Shown here in pieces: positions 1-6,216 of a DNA stretch of 6,236 nt. The stretch is taken from contig CAMLKV010000142.1 of the NCBI GenBank assembly GCA_946480635.1, positions 1 through 6,236 on the forward strand, in the 5' to 3' direction. This DNA is from an uncultured Flavobacterium sp. Lineage in GTDB: Bacteria; Bacteroidota; Bacteroidia; Flavobacteriales; Flavobacteriaceae. The number at the start of each line of letters is the position of its first letter. Positions within the stretch are counted from its first letter, which is position 1. The translations under genes and the position numbers were made by a program. A model generated the notes under the pieces. It made no database searches and was not told the origin of the DNA. It saw only the letters and a program-made list of their open reading frames with translations.

Positions 1-25
1 AAACACCTCAAGGAACAAACTGACG

Positions 26-104
26 TAAAAATAAAAAAGCCCTCCAATCAAATGGAAAGCTTTTCATCTCGTCTAATGACGAGACTACTAAACCATTCCG
101 ATTT
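26..104. repeat. Direct repeat copy 1, flanking the GIY-YIG gene (3' side of the gene)
   Basis: This is the first of two copies of a repeat (the other is 351-420). Bases 26-67 are identical to 351-392 (42 of 42), and bases 84-104 are identical to 400-420 (21 of 21). Between these blocks copy 1 has 16 bases (68-83) forming a perfect inverted repeat, CTCGTC-TAAT-GACGAG, where copy 2 has only 7 unrelated-looking bases. The right end of the repeat overlaps the stop codon of the GIY-YIG gene (103-105), and the left block contains a terminator hairpin. At about 79 bases it is far too long for a transposase target-site duplication. It looks like part of a dispersed or duplicated cassette. The left boundary is clear at base 26; bases 1-25 show nothing I recognise. 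Confidence 0.9.
35..64 (-). terminator. Intrinsic terminator in repeat copy 1, after the GIY-YIG gene
   Basis: The hairpin has an outer stem AAAAGC/GCTTTT, a symmetric CC/AA internal loop, an inner stem TCCA/TGGA and a 6-base loop. On the minus strand it is followed by a run of T broken by one A (bases 38 down to 27), as expected for a rho-independent terminator 39 bases past the GIY-YIG stop codon. The plus-strand side also ends in TTTT, so it could work weakly in both directions. The function is inferred from structure only. Confidence 0.65.
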
Positions 105-342
105 ATTTTTGAATAAGTTTTTCTATTGATGTTCTATTTAGCCTTTTCAATCTTTTTTCTTCCTTTAAAGCTTCAGCTTTAGTAACAAAAGAAGCCGAAT
201 AAACCAATTCCCAATCTGAAGTAGAAGATGTATAATTACTTTCACCAGAATTATGCTTAAGTAGTCTAGCTTTCAAATCATAAGTAAATCCCTTATAATA
301 AACATCTTTCGATCTTGAATAAATAATATAAACGTAAAACAT
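103..342 (-). CDS. Small GIY-YIG nuclease superfamily protein (79 aa)
   Basis: This is a single-domain GIY-YIG protein of the short UvrC/URI-like type common in Bacteroidota, where it is often labelled 'excinuclease ABC subunit C-like'. From the chosen start the order is: YVYII at residues 3-7 (the GIY position), YYKGFT at 15-20 (the YIG position), then D22, R26 and H30 of the D-L-x-x-R-x-x-x-H helix, and a C-terminal A58-x3-E62-K63-x2-K66 motif with the likely metal-binding glutamate E62. All expected catalytic positions are present, so it looks intact. The frame stays open upstream to an ATG at 372, but those ten extra codons are translated from repeat copy 2 and do not belong to the domain. 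I therefore prefer the ATG at 342, immediately before the first beta strand. There is no extra DNA-binding domain. Its substrate and role are unknown; a nuclease linked to its own mobility or to DNA repair is possible. No promoter box is visible directly upstream. Confidence 0.85.
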   Translation of the reverse strand: MFYVYIIYSRSKDVYYKGFTYDLKARLLKHNSGESNYTSSTSDWELVYSASFVTKAEALKEEKRLKRLNRTSIEKLIQK

Positions 343-350
343 AAATGCCC

Positions 351-420
351 TAAAAATAAAAAAGCCCTCCAATCAAATGGAAAGCTTTTCATTGGTCTAA
401 CTACTAAACCATTCCGATTT
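351..420. repeat. Direct repeat copy 2, flanking the GIY-YIG gene (5' side of the gene)
   Basis: This is the second copy of the repeat at 26-104, offset by 325 bases in its left block and by 316 in its right block. The middle segment, 393-399, differs from copy 1. Here 391-413 can fold into an imperfect hairpin around GGTCTAA-CTA-CTAAACC, so both copies keep a hairpin at the same place with different sequence. Identity stops at 420, inside the loop of a further hairpin (412-429) that copy 1 lacks. The copy begins only 8 bases upstream of the GIY-YIG start codon. Confidence 0.9.
360..389 (-). terminator. Terminator-like hairpin in repeat copy 2, before the GIY-YIG gene
   Basis: This hairpin has the same sequence as the one at 35-64: AAAAGC/GCTTTT outer stem, TCCA/TGGA inner stem, T-rich tail on the minus strand. 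It lies between the tRNA-Asp terminator and the GIY-YIG start, so it should block read-through into the nuclease gene. The nuclease is probably expressed weakly, or only when termination fails. This is inferred from structure. Confidence 0.55.
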
Positions 421-429
421 TACTCGGAA
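412..429. other. Perfect short hairpin at the edge of repeat copy 2
   Basis: TTCCGA-TTTTAC-TCGGAA is a 6-bp perfect stem with a 6-base loop. No T tract follows on either strand, so it is not an obvious terminator. The identity between the two repeat copies ends inside this loop (base 420), so copy 1 keeps only the left arm. The hairpin may mark the recombination or insertion junction of the GIY-YIG cassette. Confidence 0.5.
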
Positions 430-467
430 CTAAACAACACAACTAATCTTAAATATCTTAAGAGGGC

Positions 468-494
468 AAAAAAGCTCCGTATTTAACGGAGCTT
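468..494 (-). terminator. Intrinsic terminator of tRNA-Asp
   Basis: A 9-bp perfect stem (AAGCTCCGT/ACGGAGCTT) with a 5-base loop is followed on the minus strand by a run of six T (bases 473 down to 468). It begins 12 bases past the tRNA 3' end. This is a strong rho-independent terminator in the right place and orientation for the tRNA-Asp transcript. Confidence 0.88.
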
Positions 495-505
495 CCTCTT
501 TTTTC

Positions 506-582
506 TGGCGGTCTGGACGGGACTCGAACCCGCGACCCCATGCGTGACAGGCATGTATTCTAACCAACTGAACTACCAAACC
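506..582 (-). tRNA. tRNA-Asp (anticodon GTC)
   Basis: This is a complete 77-base tRNA on the minus strand. The acceptor stem is GGTTTGG (582-576) paired with CCAGACC (516-510), with one T-G wobble. The D arm contains AGTTCAGTTGGTTAGA. The anticodon loop is CTGTCAC with GTC at 548-546, closed by the CATGC/GCATG stem. The T arm carries the normal GTTCGAG loop sequence. The discriminator base is G, as usual for tRNA-Asp, and the 3' CCA is encoded (508-506). It has its own promoter 18 bases upstream and its own terminator, so it appears to be a single-gene transcription unit. Confidence 0.97.
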
Positions 583-600
583 AGTGCTTAATTGCGAGTG

Positions 601-630
601 CAAATATACAACCGTTTTTCATTTTCGCAA
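601..630 (-). promoter_or_regulatory. Bacteroidota-type promoter of tRNA-Asp
   Basis: On the minus strand a TTG (630-628) is followed by exactly 19 bases and then TATATTTG (608-601). This matches the Bacteroidota primary sigma factor consensus TTG-N19-TAnnTTTG. The expected transcription start is about 7 bases further, near 594-597, giving a short leader before the tRNA 5' end at 582. It is the clearest promoter in the window and the best single indicator of the phylum. Confidence 0.88.
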
Positions 631-668
631 GTGTTTTTGAAAAAAAAATTAAAATATTTTCATCCCAA

Positions 669-1581
669 CTATCCAAATCTTTGTTTTTCAACCAAATATG
701 TCGTCATGATTTTTTCAAATTTTTCATCAACATAAACTGGGACATACTTAATTTTATACATTGCACAGGTATTGGCAATTTTATCAAAGTAGCTTTTTAC
801 CAATTTTTCATAATCCTTTTTTATGTTTTCTGCAAATAAATTGACTTCATCTCCTGTCTCGAGATCAATAAATTTTCTAGGGGAATTATCAAAATTAAAA
901 TTCAACTCTCTTTTTTTATCCAACACATGAAACAGAACTACTTTATGTTTGTTGTGTTTTAAATGCTGTAAGGCTTTAAAGAGTTTTTCATCATCTGCGC
1001 CCTGAAACATATCAGTAAATAAAATTATCATCGAGCGACGATGCATTTTCTCTGCAATATGATGCAAATAGGTAATTGTATCTGTTTGTTTTGCTGAACC
1101 ATTAGATTCAAGTAAATTCTCTAATTTATGCAATAACATTCTGTGATGTCTATCACTTCCTTTTTCAGGAGCATAGTATTCATACGAATCTGAATATACA
1201 CTCAATCCTACTGCATCACGCTGTTTTTTTAGCAAGTTCATCAATACAGCTGAGGCTAAAACTGAAAAACCAATTTTATTTTCATAAAAAAGCTGATTTG
1301 AAGCAAGCTTAGGATAATGCATTGAAGATGAATTATCAATAATCAAATGACAACGAAGATTTGTCTCTTCCTCAAATCGTTTAGTGTAGAGACGGTCTGT
1401 TTTAGCATAGAGTTTCCAATCGATATGTTTTGTACTTTCTCCAGCATTGTATATTTTATGTTCAGCAACCATGAAACGGTGACTTATGCATTCCAGAAAT
1501 AAATCCTTCAACAATTTGGTTTGCCAAAAGCTCTAAATGCTGAAAACTAGATATTTTTTCTATTTGATTTTCGAGGTTCAT
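669..1581 (-). pseudogene. DUF58 / VWA-like domain protein, frameshifted near 1465-1472
   Basis: Members of this family, usually about 300 residues in flavobacteria, are cytoplasmic proteins with a von Willebrand A-like fold, often linked to MoxR ATPases; their exact role is unclear. The start at 1581 begins MNLENQIEKI and runs 39 codons to a TGA at 1464-1462, ending in the conserved block GFISGMHKSPFHG. The rest continues in another frame from AEHKIYNAGES to the stop at 669. It includes IDWKLYAKTDRLYTKRFEEE, the MIDAS-like D-N-S-S-S motif after RCHLII, LFTD, and the C-terminal VPV and YLVEKQRFG. Family members have about five residues (roughly FSAEF) between FHG and AEH, and these are missing, implying a deletion of about 14 bases. 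The part downstream of 1514 is open, but its first 14 residues are an out-of-frame shadow. An ATG at 1472 could restart translation and give 267 residues without the N-terminal block. Either a recent real mutation or a sequence error; probably non-functional as it stands. Confidence 0.85.
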
Positions 1582-1596
1582 AACTCAAAAATACAT

Positions 1597-1622
1597 AAAA
1601 AAAAACCTAACTAACGTTAGGT
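1597..1622 (-). terminator. Intrinsic terminator after trxA
   Basis: ACCTAAC-TAAC-GTTAGGT (1605-1622) forms a 7-bp perfect stem with a 4-base loop. On the minus strand it is followed by a run of T (1605 down to 1597, the first one part of the stem). It lies 23 bases past the trxA stop codon and ends 15 bases before the DUF58 start, so it separates the two genes into different transcription units or attenuates read-through. The plus-strand side has only CTTTT, so the main direction is minus. Confidence 0.85.
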
Positions 1623-1645
1623 CTTTTCAATTTTATTTCTACTGA

Positions 1646-1963
1646 TTACAATAATGCATCAATAGCTTTTGTATAAGTATCTTTTGGAGCAACACCTACT
1701 TGACGCCCTACAACTTCTCCATTTTGAAAAATAAGAACTGTAGGAATGTTACGAACTCCATATTTAGCCGCAAATTCTTGGTTTGCATCAACATCAACTT
1801 TTCCTACTACAGCTTTACCATCGTATTCTGTAGAAATTTCATCGATGATTGGACCTACCATACGGCATGGACCACACCATGCTGCCCAAAAATCTACCAA
1901 TACTGGTTTGCTTGATTGTAATACTACTTCTTCAAAAGTAGCATCTGTTATTGCTTGTGCCAT
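1646..1963 (-). CDS. trxA: Thioredoxin
   Basis: This is a 105-residue cytoplasmic thioredoxin of normal length. It reduces disulfides in target proteins such as ribonucleotide reductase and is itself recycled by thioredoxin reductase with NADPH. The active site WCGPC is at residues 29-33 (C30 and C33), preceded by the conserved buried D24 and the FWAAW context. The cis-proline is P74 in the RNIPT segment, and the C-terminal NGEVVGRQVG strand and final helix are present. There is no signal peptide, so this is the cytosolic type rather than a TlpA/ResA-like periplasmic one. The ATG at 1963 is the only sensible start. No Shine-Dalgarno is seen, as is usual in this phylum. A -7-like box lies 27 bases upstream and an intrinsic terminator follows, so it is probably transcribed alone. 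Confidence 0.98.
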   Translation of the reverse strand: MAQAITDATFEEVVLQSSKPVLVDFWAAWCGPCRMVGPIIDEISTEYDGKAVVGKVDVDANQEFAAKYGVRNIPTVLIFQNGEVVGRQVGVAPKDTYTKAIDALL

Positions 1964-1989
1964 TTTTATAATTTTAATTAATTGTAGAA

Positions 1990-1997
1990 CAAAAGTA
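1990..1997 (-). promoter_or_regulatory. trxA: Putative -7 box of the trxA promoter
   Basis: TACTTTTG on the minus strand matches the Bacteroidota -7 consensus TAnnTTTG and ends 27 bases before the trxA ATG, a typical leader length. There is no TTG at the expected spacing of about 19 bases; the nearest upstream TTG (2029-2027) is 29 bases away. The promoter is therefore incomplete by consensus. No other promoter or terminator is clear in the 1964-2068 gap. Confidence 0.5.
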
Positions 1998-2068
1998 ACA
2001 TAATATTTTAAAAGAGCGATACCTTACAAATCAGTTTTATCAATAGCTTTATAACTTAAAAACATAGT

Positions 2069-3994
2069 TCAAAATGTATTATTTATAGATGTTTTTTGTG
2101 ACTTTAATTTTATGTCATCTTTTGTGAGAACTTCCAAATAATACTCGTAAATTTTATTTTCTTCAGATGTTTCATCAGTGATTCCATTTTGATTTACCAC
2201 AAATGGGATTCTAACAAAACCTGAGTCATCACTTTTTCTAAAAAGTTTCATTGACTGAATTTCTTCTGAATTTAAACCCTCATAACTTATAGTTACTTTT
2301 TTTGCCCTTATATCTTGAGAAAGCGCTATTTTCAAATCTTTATTACCAAAACTAGCTGTAGTAAAGGCAATTCTATTAGAAGGCTTTGATGCTAATTTAG
2401 CCGAGTCTATTGCTTTGATATAATAGTGTAAAATTCCTCTTTTAGAATTTTCAGTATCACTAAAATTTGTTGATGTAATAGGCTCTGCGTTAATTTTTTC
2501 TTCTCTTTCTTCAAAAACTCTATAGACATCATAACCAAGAATTGCATCGTTAATAACAGCATCCCATTTTAGATTTATTTGATTTCTCTCATAAGTTGCT
2601 TCATGTAAGAAAGGTGCAGCTGGAGGAACTACATCTGGCAATTGCACCCACAAAGCTGCCTGAGGGCTTTCGTTGAAGGCTTTATCTACCGCCGTTACTT
2701 TGTAAATAAATTTTGTTCCAGCTTTTTCATTAAAGGTATCTACAAAATTAGTTTGAGTTTGCGGCGTAACATTTAAAAGTAACATTTCATTTTCGTCATC
2801 ATCTTTTAAACCACGATAAATGCGATAACCAGCTAAATCTTTTTCATTGTTTGCTTGCCATGACAAGGTAATTTTTCCTGATTCTGATTTTGAAGTCATC
2901 TCTTTAGGCATTGCAGGTGCATTATGATCTGGCACAAAAACACTAACAGGAACAGATTTTCTTGTATTATTAGATTTATCTACAGCTTCTATTTGATATT
3001 GAAAAGTTCCTGATGAAGCTTCATCTAATTTCTCTACATATTTAGGATCAGAAATTAATTGTGTATTGATTTTTGTAAATGTTTTTCCTTTATCATTACT
3101 TTTTAAAACATTATAGCCAGACAAATCTTTGTCTTTAGACGCTTGCCAAACTAAAACAACCTCATCGTTTTTACGTTCTGCTTTAAAACCTTTTACTACT
3201 GATGGTGGTGTTGCGTCTTTTACTTCAATTTTTATTTCTAAAGAAGCTTGACTTTCGGTGTTTAAAAAAGTAATCCCTTTTATAACATAGGCATAACTTC
3301 CTTCCGCCAGATTTGCATCAACATAACCAATTTGATAACCTGACTTTTCTAAGTTTGCCATTACTGGCTCTGAATTGATTTTAATTCCATTTCGGTAAAT
3401 ATTACATCCCATAAAATCTTCATTGTTCTTCCATGATAACTTTACGTTTTGTTTTTCCTGTATTCCTTTAAAGTTTTCAGGAGCCAAAGGAACTTCACCA
3501 GCAACCAATCCGTTTAAAATAGAAAGTTCTTTCCCAGATTGAGCATCGACTACTTTGTAGTTATATTTTTTGCCATTCACAGCTGAATTATCCTCAAAAT
3601 AAATCCCTAAATGTTTAGCCACTTGGCTATCAAAAATAGCCGCTAAAGACAATTGATAGGCTTCATAGTCCTTTTTATTAGGAACTGTTTCTTTAGAGTT
3701 TTTGTTTTTAATGTAAAACTCATAGGATTTGTCTTTAGGAAATTGATTTTTAGGCGACTTCAATTCTGCTTCTGTAATTACAGGAGAAGGAACAATTGGT
3801 CCATTGTTTAATTTTTGCCAAGAACTACCCGATTCACTTCTAAAAATATCAAAAGAGGTATTTCCTTTCAAATTTTTCGACATCCATTTTAACTGTACTT
3901 TATTACTTGTCGAAGCGCCAAATAATTTGTATTCCTGAGCATTCATAACGCAAGACATCAAGAACAGAACACTACATATATATATCTTTTTCAT
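2069..3994 (-). CDS. Secreted protein with about six fibronectin type III-like repeats (641 aa)
   Basis: The N-terminus MKKIYICSVLFLMSCVMNAQE is a signal peptide with the typical flavobacterial cleavage after NAQ (about residue 20). An LMSC stretch at 12-15 resembles a lipobox, but M at -2 is not canonical, so a lipoprotein is less likely. The rest consists of FN3-like beta-sandwich repeats. The core motif (V-x-L-x-W) has W at 37, 188, 283, 379 and 477, with Y571 in the last repeat. From 188 on the spacing is 94-98 residues, and each is followed by D-L-x-G-Y-x-x-Y-R-like strands (GYRIYRG, GYDVYRV). The first repeat is degenerate, with an insertion at about 65-130. No catalytic domain and no type IX secretion C-terminal domain (the sequence ends at NNTF) were seen. 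It is therefore probably a periplasmic or surface adhesion or scaffold protein acting by protein or glycan binding. Its start lies 20 bases after the stop of the upstream large protein gene, so the two are probably co-transcribed. The exact function is unknown. Confidence 0.88.
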   Translation of the reverse strand: MKKIYICSVLFLMSCVMNAQEYKLFGASTSNKVQLKWMSKNLKGNTSFDIFRSESGSSWQKLNNGPIVPSPVITEAELKSPKNQFPKDKSYEFYIKNKNSKETVPNKKDYEAYQLSLAAIFDSQVAKHLGIYFEDNSAVNGKKYNYKVVDAQSGKELSILNGLVAGEVPLAPENFKGIQEKQNVKLSWKNNEDFMGCNIYRNGIKINSEPVMANLEKSGYQIGYVDANLAEGSYAYVIKGITFLNTESQASLEIKIEVKDATPPSVVKGFKAERKNDEVVLVWQASKDKDLSGYNVLKSNDKGKTFTKINTQLISDPKYVEKLDEASSGTFQYQIEAVDKSNNTRKSVPVSVFVPDHNAPAMPKEMTSKSESGKITLSWQANNEKDLAGYRIYRGLKDDDENEMLLLNVTPQTQTNFVDTFNEKAGTKFIYKVTAVDKAFNESPQAALWVQLPDVVPPAAPFLHEATYERNQINLKWDAVINDAILGYDVYRVFEEREEKINAEPITSTNFSDTENSKRGILHYYIKAIDSAKLASKPSNRIAFTTASFGNKDLKIALSQDIRAKKVTISYEGLNSEEIQSMKLFRKSDDSGFVRIPFVVNQNGITDETSEENKIYEYYLEVLTKDDIKLKSQKTSINNTF

Positions 3995-4014
3995 TGCTTA
4001 TTTTTTTAAATCTG

Positions 4015-6066
4015 TTATAAACTGATGCTGAATCCTCCGTTAGATGCCCAACGAGCGTGTAGCGTAAAATTTGGAATCCAACGATGTACATCACATACCA
4101 CACTACCATCAAAAACCACTGGGTTTGGCATGGAAACATTTAAGTTAGCAGATACCCCACAACTTCCACTAATACATCCATCAAATGCCCAAAAATCTAC
4201 ACACCCTTTTCCATAGGCTCTTCCATTAAACCAAGCTGAACCCGTTGCCTGAAATGGAGAATAAGCAACGCTTAATGAAGCACCTAAATCTGATGTAAGA
4301 CGTCCTTTTGCAGAAGCAATTCCTAAGTCAAGACCTTGCCAACCTGAATCGTAATGATTATTGAAGCCAAGAGCCACTCTTTTAGTATCAAAATTTAACC
4401 ACACTCCTGTTGAAAATCCGCTTCCACACATTACCTCTGCGGTAATTGGTGCTTCCTGACTTCCTACATTCAGGTAAAAATCATCGGCACCAAAATGGAA
4501 ACTAATTGCATCCTCATTAGCCGCTCCTTCGTTAATACAGACAATATCTTTGATTCCTCCCCAAATTTGCCCTTGACCATCCAAATATTTATCCATCCAG
4601 TTCAATTTACCGTTCAAACGAGCTTGTAACAAACCATTACTGTCACTGTTTTGAGCAATTGCATCACCTTTTATATAGTAATCAATCCCATCTATACTCC
4701 AACCTTTAAATTGAGTAACTATCTGCACATGACCATGTACTGTTGCTCCTTGATCATAAGCTGTTCTAACATCTGCTTCGGCTGCAATTCCTAAAGAATA
4801 TGACTTATTAGGAACCATATCGGTAATTTGCCCTAGATTGTTGTATGTTGGTTGAATATGATAATATGTTTTTCCTCCAAAACCATTAGCTTCTAATATT
4901 CCTGGAACAATTGGGATTTGCACTATGTTTTTTTGTTTGAATGAGAAAAACCAATAAGTATACTTTCCATTACTAGCCAATGTTTTCCCAAGAACCATTT
5001 TAGCTTCCAATTCTTTAGTATTAGGCTCTTTAGCTTCATAATAACCGCCTAATTCAAAATAATTACCCCAAGTAGGATCATTTGTTTTGATTTTGAATCC
5101 TCCACCAAATTTTTGAGCTCCATCTTCATAACCTCCATTTATCGCCGATCCGTCATCTGAAATTTCGATATTATTTTCAATGGCAGAAATATAATGCTCA
5201 TCTTCAAAACTAGGCCCTTTAAAAACTCCTTTTGGTGCTTTAGGAACTCCCGTCCCAACATTTATATTGTTAGGATTTGTTGCATTATAATCTACTGTAT
5301 AATCAAATGTATTAGGATTAGGTTCTTTACCATGATACAAAAAGCCCATTTCTTTTTTGTTAGAGGTCGCTATTTTCTCTCCTAGAATTACTTCACCAGT
5401 AAATAAAAATTGGGCATCTGTTTTAACACTATTTCGTTTGATTTTCATTTTATCAATACCATAGCTAAATCGATAATACGTTGCCCATTTTTTTGAGCCT
5501 TCACAAGTTGATTCAGAATTTAGATTGAAGTTTGAATCATACGAAACCGTACCGTTTCCATTAATATACAAATCACACATGCTCATATTTTCTGTCTCAA
5601 GACCTTTGTTCTCTGAATTTTTTATGGTAAGACTTGGTTGAATAACAATAGCATTGCCCTCTAAACGTCCCAAAGATATTTTAACATAAGCATAACTTCC
5701 CGATTGACTTTTTGTTAGATAATACTTTTTATTATAATCAAAACTAATATTTGACTCTTGTATCTTTTCATTATCAATAGACATATTTAACCCAGCCCAG
5801 TCATTTAAGAAAGGTACATACAAACTACCTGACAAATTCAAGGCAACCAGTTTATTAGATTTTATTAAAAATTCTGATTTAGTAAGTTTCGAAGCAAAGC
5901 CTGCAATATTAACATTCGATTTTACTTCCGTTTTATCAATTTTATTGTTGGTATAACCTTTACCATCATGATAAATATTATCAAAATTTAGGTTCAATGA
6001 CGATTGCTTTGTTTCTCCTGGTTTGGCAGGAAATTTAACTTCGACTCCAAATTTGTCAAAGTTCAA
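4015..6066 (-). pseudogene. Large beta-rich exported protein of unknown function, apparently lacking its 5' end (683 aa visible)
   Basis: I do not recognise a named family. The protein is rich in G, N, D, aromatics and alternating beta-strand patterns, as in exported or outer-surface proteins. It contains eight cysteines (164, 188, 510, 547, 622, 631, 636, 658). The last four lie in a compact C-terminal module with C-x8-C-x4-C spacing, which fits disulfides outside the cytoplasm. It has no signal peptide, transmembrane helix or type IX secretion C-terminal domain. There is no ATG start: the first usable codon is TTG at 6066. The frame remains open for 16 more codons up to a TAA at 6117-6115, and the residues just before the TTG (KKFETYNSG) look like the same protein. 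This suggests a 5'-truncated gene whose N-terminal part and signal peptide are missing. A genuine TTG start cannot be excluded. The downstream FN3 protein gene begins 20 bases after its stop, implying a shared operon and extracytoplasmic role. Confidence 0.6.
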
Positions 6067-6216
6067 ACCACTGTTATATGTTTCGAATTTTTTATCAATT
6101 TTTTTTAAAACTTTTTATATTTATTTTAATTTTTTTAAATTTCTATTTAATTTTTCGTTTTTTTCAAATTAATCGATTTTTTCAAAAAAACATTTATTAA
6201 AAAAGCAAAAGTATTT
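6067..6216. other. Extremely AT-rich gap between the truncated gene and the tRNA
   Basis: About 150 bases are made almost only of A and T, with runs of T or A up to 8 long and no ORF of interest. Bases 6067-6114 continue the open frame of the 683-residue protein. On the minus strand TACTTTTG (6213-6206) matches the Bacteroidota -7 consensus directly after the tRNA 3' end, but I see no TTG at the right distance upstream, so a promoter is only possible. T-rich runs downstream of the tRNA may serve as a weak terminator. No GC-rich hairpin is visible. Confidence 0.5.

Noticed and set aside
343..372. N-terminal extension of the GIY-YIG protein to the ATG at 372
   Set aside because: Most of the ten extra codons come from the repeat and its terminator hairpin rather than from the domain; the GIY-YIG fold starts right after the ATG at 342.
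393..410. Resemblance of the repeat (minus strand GGTTTAGTAGTT...AGACC) to the two ends of tRNA-Asp, as if a tRNA with its middle deleted
   Set aside because: The match is one 12-mer with one mismatch plus a 5-mer and can be explained as a simple hairpin; copy 1 keeps less of it. Too short to support a tRNA remnant.
26..420. Two-copy repeat as a CRISPR array
   Set aside because: Only two copies, with a whole gene between them and internal hairpins that differ; spacing and size do not fit a CRISPR.
447..463. Inverted repeat TCTTAA-ATATC-TTAAGA between the repeat and the tRNA terminator
   Set aside because: Only A/T-rich 6-bp stem with no T tract; likely chance in this composition.
1700..2003. 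Two plus-strand ORFs (1700-1915 and 1746-2003) overlapping trxA
   Set aside because: They lie antisense within a highly conserved thioredoxin gene and have no recognisable protein content or own promoter; they are frame shadows.
2069..2126. Type IX secretion C-terminal sorting domain on the FN3 protein
   Set aside because: The last residues continue an FN3-like beta sandwich and end at NNTF; no sorting-domain motifs are visible.
3976..3985. (AT)5 dinucleotide run in codons 4-7 of the FN3 protein, as a possible phase-variation tract
   Set aside because: Five units are expected by chance in DNA this AT-rich and are short for slippage-based switching; the frame is intact.
4025..5385. Plus-strand ORFs at 4025-4216 and 5194-5385
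   Set aside because: Both are antisense to the 683-residue coding region, low in complexity and without any family signature.
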